A stretch of DNA of 64,000 nt from Halovibrio salipaludis (GCF_002286965.1 NZ_NSKD01000003.1:1-64000); one strand, 5' to 3'; positions 1 through 8,614 are shown, numbered from the stretch's first letter. Notes: generated by a model from the letters alone, not told the origin. A program made the numbers and translations.

Positions 1-69
1 GGGGAGTGGGACCTGGTCTGTCTGGCGCTGAATCTCCGGCGTATGAGTTCCCGGATGAGCCTGGCGTAG
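1..69 (+). mobile_element. IS transposase, C-terminal end (IS1182-like)
   Basis: Frame 1 is open from the first base and ends at TAG 67-69. It encodes 22 residues containing GEWDLVCLALNLRRM, which resembles the conserved C-terminal tail of DDE transposases of the IS1182/IS5-type group (EW-LVCLA-NLRR). The rest of the element lies left of the window. A small hairpin follows at 199-220, and the neighbouring transporter gene loses its reading frame near 250, so the IS right end probably lies between 70 and 250. The family call rests on this short tail only. Confidence 0.55.
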
Positions 70-198
70 GCCGGATGAGGGAACGCTGGTGTGGCCCCAG
101 CTCAGGGGCCTATTAGCTGACAAGCTCAGCGCACCCGGCTAAAAATCGGTGTCTTAACCCAACCGACGTTGCTCGAAGCAATTCCGGCTGGACGCTGC

Positions 199-220
199 CC
201 CGTTCCGACAAAAACGGGGC
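199..220. terminator. Hairpin between IS remnant and truncated eamA
   Basis: CCCCGTT and AACGGGG form a 7-bp stem around an 8-base loop. There is no clear U-tract. It may be a weak terminator for the transposase transcript or part of the IS end; the sequence does not decide between them. Confidence 0.3.
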
Positions 221-249
221 TCAAAACCTTCTACCGCGCAGACTCCTAG

Positions 250-486
250 CCCCAACCCCGTGAAAGAGAGGCCAATGGCAGCGATCATGGCCAGATTGGT
301 CCATCCGCGCGGCCAAGGACGACCCAGCCAGGCAGCCAGCACGAGCACCAACGCGCCCGCCAGCGCCGCTCGGGATGCGGCGAAGACCAGCGGCGGAGCT
401 CCCTCCAGTCCGACCTGAATGAGCGGGAAGCAGATCGCCCAGAGAAAGGCGACCAAGACCATCAACAGAGGGTCACGGACACCCAT
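250..486 (-). pseudogene. EamA/DMT transporter, N-terminal fragment
   Basis: The minus-strand frame starts at 486 and gives about 78 residues typical of an EamA (drug/metabolite transporter) N-terminus: FLWAICFPLIQVGLEGAPP, AASRAALAGALVLVLAAW, then a third hydrophobic segment. Full DMT proteins have about 280-300 residues and ten helices. Here family-like sequence stops near 250; the frame continues to 154 with unrelated residues (VEGFEPRFCRNGAASS) and ends. The break lies beside the transposase remnant, so IS insertion is the simplest cause. It starts 36 bp after the methyltransferase gene and would be the last gene of the cop operon. Function is presumably lost. Confidence 0.7.
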
Positions 487-522
487 GGCTCAGACCACCC
501 GACGCGCGCAAACCAGGCTTTC

Positions 523-1170
523 CTACGTCTGCCGGATGGCGGCCAGGCGTGGCACGAAACCCGGTACTTCAGCAGCATAGGTCCGCCAGGCAGTGCCAAA
601 CTCCTCCTCGGCCTCGCGCTCTTCATACCGTGCGAGCCGCACGTACATATAGCTCAGTACCGGAAACATGGCCAGGGTCAGAAGGGTCGGCCACTGCAGC
701 AGAAACCCGAACATGACGAGTATGAAGCCGAGGTACTGAGGATGGCGCAGACGGGCGTATGGACCACTTGTGGCCAGCTCACCGCAGTGTTGGGCCGTGT
801 AGAGTACCCGCCAGGCCGTCGCAATCAACGAAAAGCCGCCGAGGATAAAGACAAAGCTGAGCAGATGGAACGGCCCGAAGTGCGGGTTTGCTTCCCACCC
901 CAGCAGCATCTCCAGCAGGTGGCCGGCATCGTGGGACAGCCAGTTGACGCCAGGATAGTTGCTCTGCAACCAACCGGAAGCCAGATAGATGGTCAGCGGA
1001 AAGCCATACATCTCGGTGAACAGCGCCACCAGAAACGCGGAAAACGCGCCGAAGCTGCGCCAGTCGCGCCTGGTCCTGGGCTTGAAGAAACTGAAGGCGA
1101 AGAATATGAAGATAAAGGAGTTCAGCAGTACCAACCCCCAGAGACCATAAGCCGTGCCAGCCTCATGCAT
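523..1170 (-). CDS. Isoprenylcysteine carboxyl methyltransferase-like membrane protein
   Basis: This 215-residue polytopic protein has about five hydrophobic segments. The C-terminal signature GPYARLRHPQYLGFILVMFG followed by YEEREAEEEFG matches the SAM-binding end of the ICMT/PEMT-like methyltransferase superfamily, where RHPxY and the E-E pair are conserved. Proteins of this group recur in bacterial copper operons, where their substrate is unknown. ATG at 1170 is preferred because GGGAG lies upstream; a TTG at 1176 would overlap the DUF2933 stop. It follows DUF2933 directly, in the same operon. The methyltransferase fold is fairly safe, the substrate is not. Confidence 0.75.
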   Translation of the reverse strand: MHEAGTAYGLWGLVLLNSFIFIFFAFSFFKPRTRRDWRSFGAFSAFLVALFTEMYGFPLTIYLASGWLQSNYPGVNWLSHDAGHLLEMLLGWEANPHFGPFHLLSFVFILGGFSLIATAWRVLYTAQHCGELATSGPYARLRHPQYLGFILVMFGFLLQWPTLLTLAMFPVLSYMYVRLARYEEREAEEEFGTAWRTYAAEVPGFVPRLAAIRQT

Positions 1171-1172
1171 GA

Positions 1173-1424
1173 TCAATACTCCCTGTCTGAATCATTATGA
1201 CGACCATGCCTACCATGGCCGCCATGCATGAAAAGGTGCATGAGCGGGCAGAGCACCAGAATCAGCACCCAGGGCAGAGCGCCTATAATGTGGGCTTGAT
1301 GCTCTTCCCAGAGCAGGAATAAGGCAATTCCCAGAAACACTGCCAGCACTGGCCAGAAACGTGCCGCTGATGGTTTGACCTGGTCTTGCCCGTGCGGGCT
1401 CCCCTCGTGGTGGTGATGGTTCAT
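1173..1424 (-). CDS. DUF2933-type His-rich small membrane protein
   Basis: The 83-residue protein has a His-rich start (MNHHHHEGSPHGQ), two adjacent hydrophobic stretches (about 22-38 and 48-64) and a His-rich tail (HLFMHGGHGRHGRHNDSD). This layout matches the DUF2933 family, which accompanies copper-resistance genes. The histidines at both ends probably bind metal near the membrane; this is inferred from composition. It sits 139 bp downstream of the DUF5676 gene and abuts the methyltransferase gene, so it belongs to the cop operon. Confidence 0.75.
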   Translation of the reverse strand: MNHHHHEGSPHGQDQVKPSAARFWPVLAVFLGIALFLLWEEHQAHIIGALPWVLILVLCPLMHLFMHGGHGRHGRHNDSDREY

Positions 1425-1563
1425 GGCATCATTCCCATTCCAGTAAACTCGACACTTCCCCGATGACCATGGTGGGCCCTGAAGCTGGCGCCTGATTCCC
1501 CTGCCTCCGGCTTAATTGAAGGGGGACGGTCCGACATCCGCTTTAGCATCCCGTCTGGGGAAC

Positions 1564-1836
1564 TCAGCGGCTGAACCAGCGATACAGCGGCACAAACAGG
1601 AGCGCCAGGTACCAGCCATACAGGTAGGCCTCAACCAAGCCGATGATAAAGCCGGACAGACTCAGCCATTCAAAGCCGGGTAACAACGGCGCCCACGCCT
1701 CGTACATGCGCATGGACTCCGGCGCTATCAGGCCGAAACCCACACAGAGCAGGTAACTGATGGCCAGCAGCAGTGATAGGCTGTTGCCCAGTGGACCAAT
1801 CCGCAATCCAGTAGTTGCCTGTGGTTGGTTACTCAT
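1564..1836 (-). CDS. DUF5676-type small membrane protein
   Basis: This 90-residue protein has two predicted membrane helices (about 18-36 and 59-84) separated by APESMRMYEAWAPLLPGFEW. Size and pattern match the DUF5676 family found with heavy-metal efflux and copper genes. A strong Shine-Dalgarno (AAAAGGAGG) precedes the ATG. It begins 30 bp after the kinase gene, so it is probably cotranscribed with the cop genes. The biochemical role is unknown; metal-related function is inferred from context. Confidence 0.65.
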   Translation of the reverse strand: MSNQPQATTGLRIGPLGNSLSLLLAISYLLCVGFGLIAPESMRMYEAWAPLLPGFEWLSLSGFIIGLVEAYLYGWYLALLFVPLYRWFSR

Positions 1837-1866
1837 AATTAACCTCCTTTTCCGTGTTTGGTACGC

Positions 1867-3225
1867 TTAAACCTGAATAACCGGCGGCAGCCAAAGCCGC
1901 ACCAGCAGACCGCCCGTGGAAGCTGTTTCGAAGCGCACGTCGCCGCCATAGCGACTCACGAGTTCGCGCACAATTGCCAGCCCCAGACCATGGCCCGGGG
2001 TCTGCTCGTCCAGCCGGAGACCACGGGTACCGAGTTCGGGCAGGTTTTCCGGCGCCACGCCCGGCCCATCATCAAGGACGGCCATTTCCAGCCAGTCGTT
2101 GGTCTCCGTGAGGCTGACCCGGACCGAGCGGTGCGCCCACTTGGCGGCATTGTCAAGCAGGTTGCCGAGGATCTCGTTGAAATCCTGCTCTTCAATCGGC
2201 CAACGCTGTTCCTCATTCAGGAGGGTATCCAGCTCGAACGCGCAGTCCGGATGCAGCCGGCCCAGCATCCAGATCAGGTCCCGCGCCTGCGGTACCGGAA
2301 GGGCGCTCTTGCCGGCCTGCGCGCCGGCATAGCGACTGCGCCTCAGCTCCGCCTCCAACTGATGAACCGTGCTTCCTAGCCTCTGGGCAAGCTGCTGGCG
2401 CGTTGGTGTATCCAGGGGGCGGTCCGAATCCTCAAGGATGTGCTGGACGGCGGTGATCGGTGTTCTCAGGCTGTGGGAGAGGTTCGCCAGGGCCTCGCGC
2501 GAGCGCTTGAGGCGCTGGTCCAGCGTCTCAAGCAACTGGTTGATCTGGGCCACCAGGGGCCGGAATTCTTCCGGTGGCGTGACATCGAGGCGTTCCCGTT
2601 GGCCCTGGTGGAGTTCCTCAAGGGCCTGACCGAGATGATCCACGGAGCGCAGCGACTGACGTATGGCAAACCAGATGGCCAGCACCAGCAGAAGCAGTAG
2701 AACCGCGAAGACGGCGGCGGTCCACCAATGTAAGGCCTGCCGACTCGCCTGCAGGGCGGACACATCCTCGGCAACCACGATAGTTGCCATACCCTGCTCC
2801 AGCGCAACCTGGCTCCGATAGCCCAGAAGCTGCCCCGACCGGCCATCCTGCGCCACGTCGTGGGTGATCAGGCCTGTCTCATCACGCTCAAGCATGGTGC
2901 GCAGCGCCGGGCGCCAGCGTTCCGGTTCCGCGGTTTCGCTGCCGCCCATCCGGATCGCAAAGGCATGGTGGAACACCTGCTCGAAGTAGGTCCCAGTGCT
3001 GATCACCGGTGATTCCCCATCGCCCTCACTGGCCCTGAGCTGGTGCTCCAGGAATCCCACCTCATCCCGCAGTCGCTGCCCAAGAAACTGATCCGTCATC
3101 CGCTGCAGCAACAGTTCGTGGACCACCCAAGCGGCCCCCATGAGCACCACCGCCGCCGGCAACAACAGACTGAGCAAACGGCCCCGGATCGAGCCGCGTG
3201 GATCAATCCGGCGCATGGAAGGCAT
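1867..3225 (-). CDS. Two-component sensor histidine kinase, copper-locus type
   Basis: This 452-residue kinase has a first membrane helix at about 15-38, a periplasmic sensor region to about 165, a second helix at 168-188, then HAMP, HisKA and HATPase domains. The phospho-acceptor is H251 in LSHSLRTPIT. The N box (GNLLDNAAKWA) and the G boxes (DDGPGV, GHGLGLAI) are intact. The sensor region has no Cys and few Met or His, so the ligand cannot be read from it; PhoQ/QseC-like kinases also look like this. Its start overlaps the response regulator gene by 23 bp, so the two form one translationally coupled pair. Location after copAB suggests copper sensing. Confidence 0.88.
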   Translation of the reverse strand: MPSMRRIDPRGSIRGRLLSLLLPAAVVLMGAAWVVHELLLQRMTDQFLGQRLRDEVGFLEHQLRASEGDGESPVISTGTYFEQVFHHAFAIRMGGSETAEPERWRPALRTMLERDETGLITHDVAQDGRSGQLLGYRSQVALEQGMATIVVAEDVSALQASRQALHWWTAAVFAVLLLLLVLAIWFAIRQSLRSVDHLGQALEELHQGQRERLDVTPPEEFRPLVAQINQLLETLDQRLKRSREALANLSHSLRTPITAVQHILEDSDRPLDTPTRQQLAQRLGSTVHQLEAELRRSRYAGAQAGKSALPVPQARDLIWMLGRLHPDCAFELDTLLNEEQRWPIEEQDFNEILGNLLDNAAKWAHRSVRVSLTETNDWLEMAVLDDGPGVAPENLPELGTRGLRLDEQTPGHGLGLAIVRELVSRYGGDVRFETASTGGLLVRLWLPPVIQV

Positions 3226-3868
3226 AGCCCTGGCCCCGCCGGGTTACAATGGTGTCCTGCCCGACCCGCTTGCGCAGGCGGCGGATGTAGGCCTCGATGG
3301 CGTTTTCCGAGGGGCTGTGGTCCAGGCTGTAGACCTGCTCCAGCAGCTGGTCCTTGGAGAAGATCTGGCCCGGGCGACTCATCAGGCACCGCAGCAGGCG
3401 GAATTCCGTACCGGTCAGGGTATGGGTCTCGCCATCGGGGGCGGTCAGCGACTGGCGGTATTCATCCAGAGCGAAGCCACCCACAACCAGACGCGAGTCC
3501 ACCCGCCCTTCGCTGCGGCGGATCAGGGCGTGCAGGCGCGCCACCAGCTCCTCCACCTGGAATGGCTTGGCAAGGTAATCGTCGGCACCGGCTTTCAGGC
3601 CGCTGACCTTGTCCTGCCATTCATCCCGTGCCGTCAGGATCATTACCGGCCAGGCAACGCCCTGCCGGCGCCAGTCCCGCAGCAGTTCCAGGCCATTGCC
3701 GTCCGGCAGCCCCAGGTCCAGGACCACCACGCGGTAATCCTCCCGGGCCGCCAGGTGCCGGGCGCCGCTGGCAGTACCAATGGCGTCCACGGAAAAGCCC
3801 GCCGCCTCGAGCTGGCGGCTCAGGCTGTCACACAGCAGTGCATCGTCCTCGACCAATAGCAGTCGCAT
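3203..3868 (-). CDS. OmpR/PhoP-family response regulator, copper-locus type
   Basis: The 221-residue protein has a receiver domain (1-115) with acidic pocket ED at 8-9, phospho-acceptor D51 in VLDLGLPDGNG and the conserved Lys in LAKPF. A winged-helix DNA-binding domain follows (about 125-220) with TGTEFRLLRCLM and VYSLDHSPSENAIEAYIRRLRKR. It is the natural partner of the overlapping kinase. OmpR-family regulators bind direct repeats with 11-bp periodicity; the three divergent promoters of this block carry such TCAG-N7-TCAG repeats, so this regulator is the leading candidate to bind them. The gene starts 10 bp after copB, in the cop operon. Confidence 0.9.
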   Translation of the reverse strand: MRLLLVEDDALLCDSLSRQLEAAGFSVDAIGTASGARHLAAREDYRVVVLDLGLPDGNGLELLRDWRRQGVAWPVMILTARDEWQDKVSGLKAGADDYLAKPFQVEELVARLHALIRRSEGRVDSRLVVGGFALDEYRQSLTAPDGETHTLTGTEFRLLRCLMSRPGQIFSKDQLLEQVYSLDHSPSENAIEAYIRRLRKRVGQDTIVTRRGQGYAFHAPD

Positions 3869-3878
3869 GGGCTATCCC

Positions 3879-4661
3879 TCAGAACCACCAGCGGACCCCG
3901 GCCACAACCGCTGAATTTTCGGTGTCTTCCCCTTCAGCGCGGGTCAGGTCGGCGGTATCTCCATAATCCTTCTGCCAACGTACACCCACATAGGGTGCGA
4001 TCTCACGCCGAAACTCGTAGCGTAGCCGCAGGCCGAGGGTCAGGCCGTTAATGCCCTCACCCACCCCGAATTCGGGCACCTCGGAAAACGCATAGCTGGT
4101 CTCGCCACGACCCTGAAGGATCAGCCGCTGGGTGAACAACCAGTCGTACTCGCCCTCGAATTCAGCGACCGTATCACCATCCTCGCTCACGCGCAGGTTG
4201 GCATCCACCTCAAACCAGTAGGGGGCCAGCCCCTGCACACCGACCAGCGCCGAGGCCCTGTCACGATCCGGGCCGGGACCGAAGGTGGTCTGGTAGCCCA
4301 GTCCCGCCTTGGCATCCCAGTAGGCACCGATACGATTGGCGTACTGGACGTCGAGGCTCTCCACCTCGCCGCCATCACCATCCCCGAGCTCGGCTTCGCC
4401 TTCAGACTGAACCAGCAGTCGGTGCCGATCCGTTCCGAACCAGGCGCTGCCTTCCCAGGCAAAGGCTTCCTCATCCTCATAATCCTGGTATTCAAACCGA
4501 TCCATAAGAAGCTGGGCGTAAGGCTCATCGTCGTGCACGGGCAGGTCCCAGCCCGATTCGGCGAAGGGTCCCGTTCCCTGTGCCACAAGGCCGGAACTGG
4601 CCAACGCAGTACCCAATGCGACGCTCAGCCCAGCAACCTGTTTCGCAGTCATGCGCATCAT
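3879..4661 (-). CDS. copB: Copper resistance protein B, outer membrane
   Basis: The mature part resembles the PcoB/CopB family of outer-membrane copper resistance proteins: WDLPVHDDEPYAQLLMDRFEY near the start, alternating aromatic beta strands throughout, and a C-terminal Phe (VRWWF) typical of outer-membrane barrels. A signal peptide follows MMRMTAK. ATG at 4661 is chosen because GAGGA lies 6 bp upstream and gives a clean signal peptide; ATG at 4688 overlaps the copA stop as ATGA and could also serve. It lacks the long Met/His-rich N-terminal stretch of some CopB proteins. It lies directly downstream of copA in the same operon. Confidence 0.87.
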   Translation of the reverse strand: MMRMTAKQVAGLSVALGTALASSGLVAQGTGPFAESGWDLPVHDDEPYAQLLMDRFEYQDYEDEEAFAWEGSAWFGTDRHRLLVQSEGEAELGDGDGGEVESLDVQYANRIGAYWDAKAGLGYQTTFGPGPDRDRASALVGVQGLAPYWFEVDANLRVSEDGDTVAEFEGEYDWLFTQRLILQGRGETSYAFSEVPEFGVGEGINGLTLGLRLRYEFRREIAPYVGVRWQKDYGDTADLTRAEGEDTENSAVVAGVRWWF

Positions 4662-4684
4662 TGTATTCCTCGCTGTTTCCCGAC

Positions 4685-6481
4685 TCATTGCACCGATACC
4701 ACGCGGAACATGCCCGCCTTCATGTGATAGAGCAGGTGGCAGTGAAACGCCCAGTCGCCCTGATGCTCGGGCGTGATCTGCGCGGAGATCATTTCCCCTG
4801 GCTTGACCAGCAGGGTGTGCTTGCGGGGCCGGTAGCCGTCGTTACCGGTTTCCAGTTCCATCCACATGCCATGGAGGTGGATCGGGTGATCCATCATGGT
4901 GTCGTTGACCAGGATCAGCCGCAGCCGCTCGCCATGACGGAACTCGACAGGGCCATCCACCTCCGAGAATTTCTGGCCGTCAAAGGACCACATGTAGCGC
5001 TCCATATTCCCGGTCAGATGCAGCTCTACATCACGTTGGGGTTCGCGTTCATCCGGCCATGCATGCAGGCCCCGAAGCTGAGCGTAGGTCAGGACCCGGT
5101 GATCCACGTGTTCGAGGCCCACGCCGGGGTCATCGAGTCTCGGCCTCGGGTTCATCGCCACCATGGCGGCGCCTGCGCCGTGATTGTCCGGACCGTGCGA
5201 GATCTGGCGGTTCGCCACCGGGGGGTTATCCCCATCTCCCTGCATCGCCCCGTCCATGCTGCCACCGCCATCGTGCATGCCGTTCATCCCCTCCATGGAA
5301 CCATGGTCCATGCCACCATCACTGCCATGACCCGCCATGCCCATGGCTGCCATGCCGCGCTCGGTGCGCGGATAGAGTTCCGGCACGGACGCTTCCATAC
5401 CTTCACGCACGGCCAGGGTGCCACGGGTGAAGCCGGAGCGGTCCTGGGACTGGGCAAACAGGGTGTAGGCCTCGTCCTGTGGCTCCACGATGACATCGTA
5501 GGTCTCGGCCACCCCGATGCGGAACTCATCGGTCTCAACCGGCTCAACCTTCTGACCGTCGGCCTCGACCACGGTCATCGCCAGCCCCGGAATGCGAACA
5601 TCGAAGATGGACATGGCCGAAGCATTGATCACGCGCAGACGTACTTTTTCGCCCGGCTCAAAAAGACCAGTCCAGTTGTCATCGGGCGACATGCCATTCA
5701 TCAGGTAGGTGTACTCGGCACCGGTCACATCAAGAATGTCCCTGGGGGTCATGCGCATGCGACCCCACATGCCGGCCTTCTCCCAGGCGGCACTCCAGCC
5801 CATGCTGGCAACATCCTCGAAAAAGTCAGAAACCGTGCGTTTGTTGTAGTTGTAATACCCCTCGGCCACCTTGAGGTTACGCATGACCTCGGCTGGATCA
5901 TTGAAGGTCCAGTCGGAAAGAACGATCGCGTATTCACGGTCATACTCGAACGGCTCGGGCTCCGCCGGATCCACGATCAGCGGGCCGTAATGACCCAGCT
6001 GTTCCTGGAGACCGGAATGGCTGTGGTACCAGTAGGTCCCACTCTGGCGCACTGGATAGCGGTATTCGAAGGTTTCTCCCGGCGCAATCCCAGGGAAACT
6101 GACGCCCGGAACACCGTCCATTTCAAACGGCAGAAGGATGCCGTGCCAGTGAATGGATGTGGGCTCATCAAGCTTGTTGGTCACCCGAAGCACGGCTTCA
6201 CGGCCCTCGCGAAGGCGGATCAACGGGGCGGGCAGTGAGCCATTGATCGTGATCGGCTGGTTACTCGCGCGCCCATCGATCGTCAGGGGCGTCCGGTCAA
6301 TGGTCAGTTCGTAGATGTCCGAGTTGCCCTCGGTCCTGCGGGTGAGTTGCTGGTTACCGGTCATGCCGAAGGCATAGCCGGGCAGCAGGGTGCCGAGCCC
6401 GACCATCAGGCCCATGGAAGACCCGGCCCTGATTATGTCCCGGCGCGAAAGTGAGCGCCGGCCGCTATGATGATTGTTCAT
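4685..6481 (-). CDS. copA: Periplasmic multicopper oxidase, copper resistance protein A
   Basis: This protein of about 598 residues is a three-cupredoxin multicopper oxidase of the PcoA/CopA family, which oxidises Cu(I) to less toxic Cu(II) in the periplasm. A Tat signal is present (LSRRDIIRAG). Copper ligands are visible: HWHG and YWYHSHS in domain 1, and HPIHLHGMW and HCHLLYHMKAGM near the end. Between domains 2 and 3 is a Met/His-rich stretch with many M-x-GM and HGS units, typical of Cu(I) loading. ATG at 6481 is preferred over TTG at 6487 because GAGGAAG lies 7 bp upstream. It is the first gene of the cop operon and is divergent from a CDF gene, with the shared operator at 6541-6602 between them. 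Confidence 0.93.
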   Translation of the reverse strand: MNNHHSGRRSLSRRDIIRAGSSMGLMVGLGTLLPGYAFGMTGNQQLTRRTEGNSDIYELTIDRTPLTIDGRASNQPITINGSLPAPLIRLREGREAVLRVTNKLDEPTSIHWHGILLPFEMDGVPGVSFPGIAPGETFEYRYPVRQSGTYWYHSHSGLQEQLGHYGPLIVDPAEPEPFEYDREYAIVLSDWTFNDPAEVMRNLKVAEGYYNYNKRTVSDFFEDVASMGWSAAWEKAGMWGRMRMTPRDILDVTGAEYTYLMNGMSPDDNWTGLFEPGEKVRLRVINASAMSIFDVRIPGLAMTVVEADGQKVEPVETDEFRIGVAETYDVIVEPQDEAYTLFAQSQDRSGFTRGTLAVREGMEASVPELYPRTERGMAAMGMAGHGSDGGMDHGSMEGMNGMHDGGGSMDGAMQGDGDNPPVANRQISHGPDNHGAGAAMVAMNPRPRLDDPGVGLEHVDHRVLTYAQLRGLHAWPDEREPQRDVELHLTGNMERYMWSFDGQKFSEVDGPVEFRHGERLRLILVNDTMMDHPIHLHGMWMELETGNDGYRPRKHTLLVKPGEMISAQITPEHQGDWAFHCHLLYHMKAGMFRVVSVQ

Positions 6482-6540
6482 ATTCAAACTTCCTCACTCG
6501 CCTTATTCTGATCCAGGCTGACGATACTCGAGTGGGGAGC

Positions 6541-6618
6541 ATTGCACACAAAGCTGACACAGAACTGACGCAGCCGCTCGATTATTGTCAGTGTCAGTTC
6601 AGTTTCATCCATTAAAGT
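6541..6618. promoter_or_regulatory. Divergent copA / CDF operator-promoter, copy 1 of 3
   Basis: An outward-facing pair of direct repeats is present: CTGA-N7-CTGA at 6554-6568 (element for copA, minus strand) and TCAG-N7-TCAG at 6588-6602 (element for the CDF gene), separated by exactly 19 bp. Ten bases downstream of each element is a plausible -10 hexamer (AATGCT toward copA, TAAAGT toward the CDF gene), with no good -35. This is the geometry of an activator such as an OmpR-family regulator. The same layout recurs at 10825-10902 and 19936-20013. Confidence 0.65.
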
Positions 6619-6711
6619 CTTTGACATACATGGGCCGCGACGGAAAACCCACAACGGCGGGTTCTTCCGTTTTCTAGTTTTCACATCGCAGACTGGACCA
6701 GGACAGAAGGT

Positions 6712-7644
6712 ATGAGTTCGAATCACGCCGGACACGCAGGCCATATGCCTTCCAGTGGCTTCGGCATGGCTGTTTCAGCCTGGCTCACTGGCATCTATTT
6801 CGTCATTGAAATGGGCATTGGGCTATGGACCGGTTCCATTGCCGTCATTTCGGACGCCTTCCATACCTTTTCCGCTGTGGGTGGTGTACTGGTGGCTATT
6901 CTGGCCGCGCGCCTGGCGCGCCGTCCGGCTGACGAGGACCGGAGTTTCGGGTGGTACCGCGCGGAGATCATCGGAGCACTGGTCAACGGCGGCTTCCTGC
7001 TGGGCATGGCCCTGATCGTGATCGTCATGGGGGCGTTCCGCCTGGCCGAACCCATTGAGTTGCCGCCAGGCCCCATGCTCTGGGCAGCTGCGGGTGGTCT
7101 GGTCACCGAGTTCATCTCACTGGGCCTGATCTGGAAACAGAGCCGCACCGACCTGAACGTCAAGGGCGCACTCTGGCATATCATTCAGACTTTCGTGGGC
7201 AGCCTGATCATCATCGTTGCGGCTCTGGTCATTCACTTCACCGGTTTCCTGCTGATTGATCCCATTCTGGGCATGGGCTTCGGGTTTATCCTGCTCTGGG
7301 CCAGCTGGGGCATTCTCCGTGACGCCATGCACCTGCTCATGGAAGGTACCCCCACGGATATCAGCCTCACCGAAGTGGTTCGCGCACTGGAGGAGCTGGA
7401 TGGCGTAGCCAACGCCCATCATGCGCATGCGTGGGCGCTGACCAGCGGGCGTTACGTATTTTCGAGCCACTTGCGAACCAGCAAGGAGGCAGATCCACAA
7501 GCAGTGCTCAAGGAAGCCCACGACATGCTTAAGACCCAGTTCGGATTCTTTTTCGTTACACTTCAAGTGGAAAACATATGCCTGGATGAGTCAGGCGCCG
7601 AGGCTATTGATGTAACCCGCACCAGCAATCATGGGCACCACTGA
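6712..7644 (+). CDS. Cation diffusion facilitator family metal transporter, atypical site
   Basis: The 310-residue protein has a His-containing N-terminus (NHAGHAGH), six membrane helices (about 18-200) and a C-terminal cytoplasmic domain of about 90 residues, as in CzcD/ZitB-type CDF exporters. The transport site is unusual: TM2 reads SDAFHTFSA, so H51 is present but the Asp normally four residues later is A55; TM5 reads HIIQT, so H156 is present but the expected Asp is T160. Both metal-site Asp residues are therefore missing. A His-rich end (SNHGHH) remains. It is divergent from copA across a shared operator, so it is probably copper-induced, but the transported ion is uncertain. Confidence 0.85.
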   Translation: MSSNHAGHAGHMPSSGFGMAVSAWLTGIYFVIEMGIGLWTGSIAVISDAFHTFSAVGGVLVAILAARLARRPADEDRSFGWYRAEIIGALVNGGFLLGMALIVIVMGAFRLAEPIELPPGPMLWAAAGGLVTEFISLGLIWKQSRTDLNVKGALWHIIQTFVGSLIIIVAALVIHFTGFLLIDPILGMGFGFILLWASWGILRDAMHLLMEGTPTDISLTEVVRALEELDGVANAHHAHAWALTSGRYVFSSHLRTSKEADPQAVLKEAHDMLKTQFGFFFVTLQVENICLDESGAEAIDVTRTSNHGHH

Positions 7645-8558
7645 TGCGGACTCTGCTCCTTCTCACCCTGATTACCTTTTCCGAGGCAACCATCGGGGTC
7701 TTCGTGAAACTCACCGATGGAAGGATTCCCATCCAGACGCTGAACTTCTATGCCCTGGCTTTTGCCGCCGTTTTCCTGATGCTCGCCATGCCCCTGGCGA
7801 GCAAAAACCGTCTGCGTTTTCCCAAAAACAACCTGAAAGACACGGCCATTATCGGACTGCTGATCGCGCTTCAGATCAGTGCCTTCAATTTCGCCATGAC
7901 GGTTGCCCCCATCGCCAATGTGGTCATCTTCTGGAGCATAGCGCCGTTTTTCACCTTCATCTTCTCCTGGCTATTTATCGGCGAGAAGGCGCGCCTGAAC
8001 TATGTTCTCATATTCGCGCTGGCGATCACGGCCATAGTGATCGCAAAACCCTTGGAAGGAGGATCCATGCTGGGTAACCTCGTGGCGCTGGCCGACGGTG
8101 CGGTCTACGCGGCCATGGTCACCTATATGCGCCATGAGGGGAAAACAGAGACGGGCAACGATATCGCCTGGTCCATGCTGGCCGCCGCGATCTTTCTCTC
8201 GCCCTTCCCCTTTGTCTTCGGCGCCGGTGATCCAACAGGCATGATCCATTACGAAGCGTTGGGCATGGAGCTGCCGGTCATGCTCTGGGCCCTGTGTCTG
8301 GGCGTGGTCTCCACCGGCTTCGCCTATTTCGGTATCTCAATCGTGCTGAAAACCCTGAATGCCAATGTGTACGCCCTGGTGGACATCATCGTCTCGCCCG
8401 TGGTGGCATCTACCCTGGGCTACCTGATCTTCGGTGAGATCCCTGCCGCGAGCATGATCTACGGCGGTGCTTTGCTATTGGGCTCAGGATTCTGGCTGAC
8501 CCGGGAAATGTCCCGGGATACAGGCAAGCGAGCCGTGCATCCATGTCAGTGCGAGTAA
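7644..8558 (+). CDS. EamA/DMT-family transporter
   Basis: This 304-residue protein has ten predicted membrane helices in two EamA repeats (about 1-135 and 150-295), the normal length for the drug/metabolite transporter superfamily. Its ATG overlaps the stop of the CDF gene (TGATG), so the two are translationally coupled. It is intact, unlike the EamA fragment at 250-486, and is not closely similar to it. The substrate cannot be predicted from sequence; export of a metal chelate or amino acid would suit the context but is speculation. The tail RAVHPCQCE adds two cysteines and one histidine. Confidence 0.8.
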   Translation: MRTLLLLTLITFSEATIGVFVKLTDGRIPIQTLNFYALAFAAVFLMLAMPLASKNRLRFPKNNLKDTAIIGLLIALQISAFNFAMTVAPIANVVIFWSIAPFFTFIFSWLFIGEKARLNYVLIFALAITAIVIAKPLEGGSMLGNLVALADGAVYAAMVTYMRHEGKTETGNDIAWSMLAAAIFLSPFPFVFGAGDPTGMIHYEALGMELPVMLWALCLGVVSTGFAYFGISIVLKTLNANVYALVDIIVSPVVASTLGYLIFGEIPAASMIYGGALLLGSGFWLTREMSRDTGKRAVHPCQCE

Positions 8559-8614
8559 GCAGCCGCTTTTATGGGCCCACTGGTTCAAACCGGAATACTG
8601 AGATTCCCGACAGT

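Noticed and set aside
4580-6238. 552-residue plus-strand open frame opposite copA
   Set aside because: It is antisense to an intact copA with clear motifs; the His/Arg/Gly-rich translation is a GC-codon shadow.
6508-6524. Additional operator half-site close to the copA start
   Set aside because: TCAG-N6-TCAG there has the wrong spacing and lies over the ribosome-binding region; the 6554-6602 pair fits all rules better.
6484-6744. 86-residue minus-strand ORF upstream of copA
   Set aside because: It occupies the divergent promoter and operator, overlaps the CDF start and lacks a ribosome-binding site.
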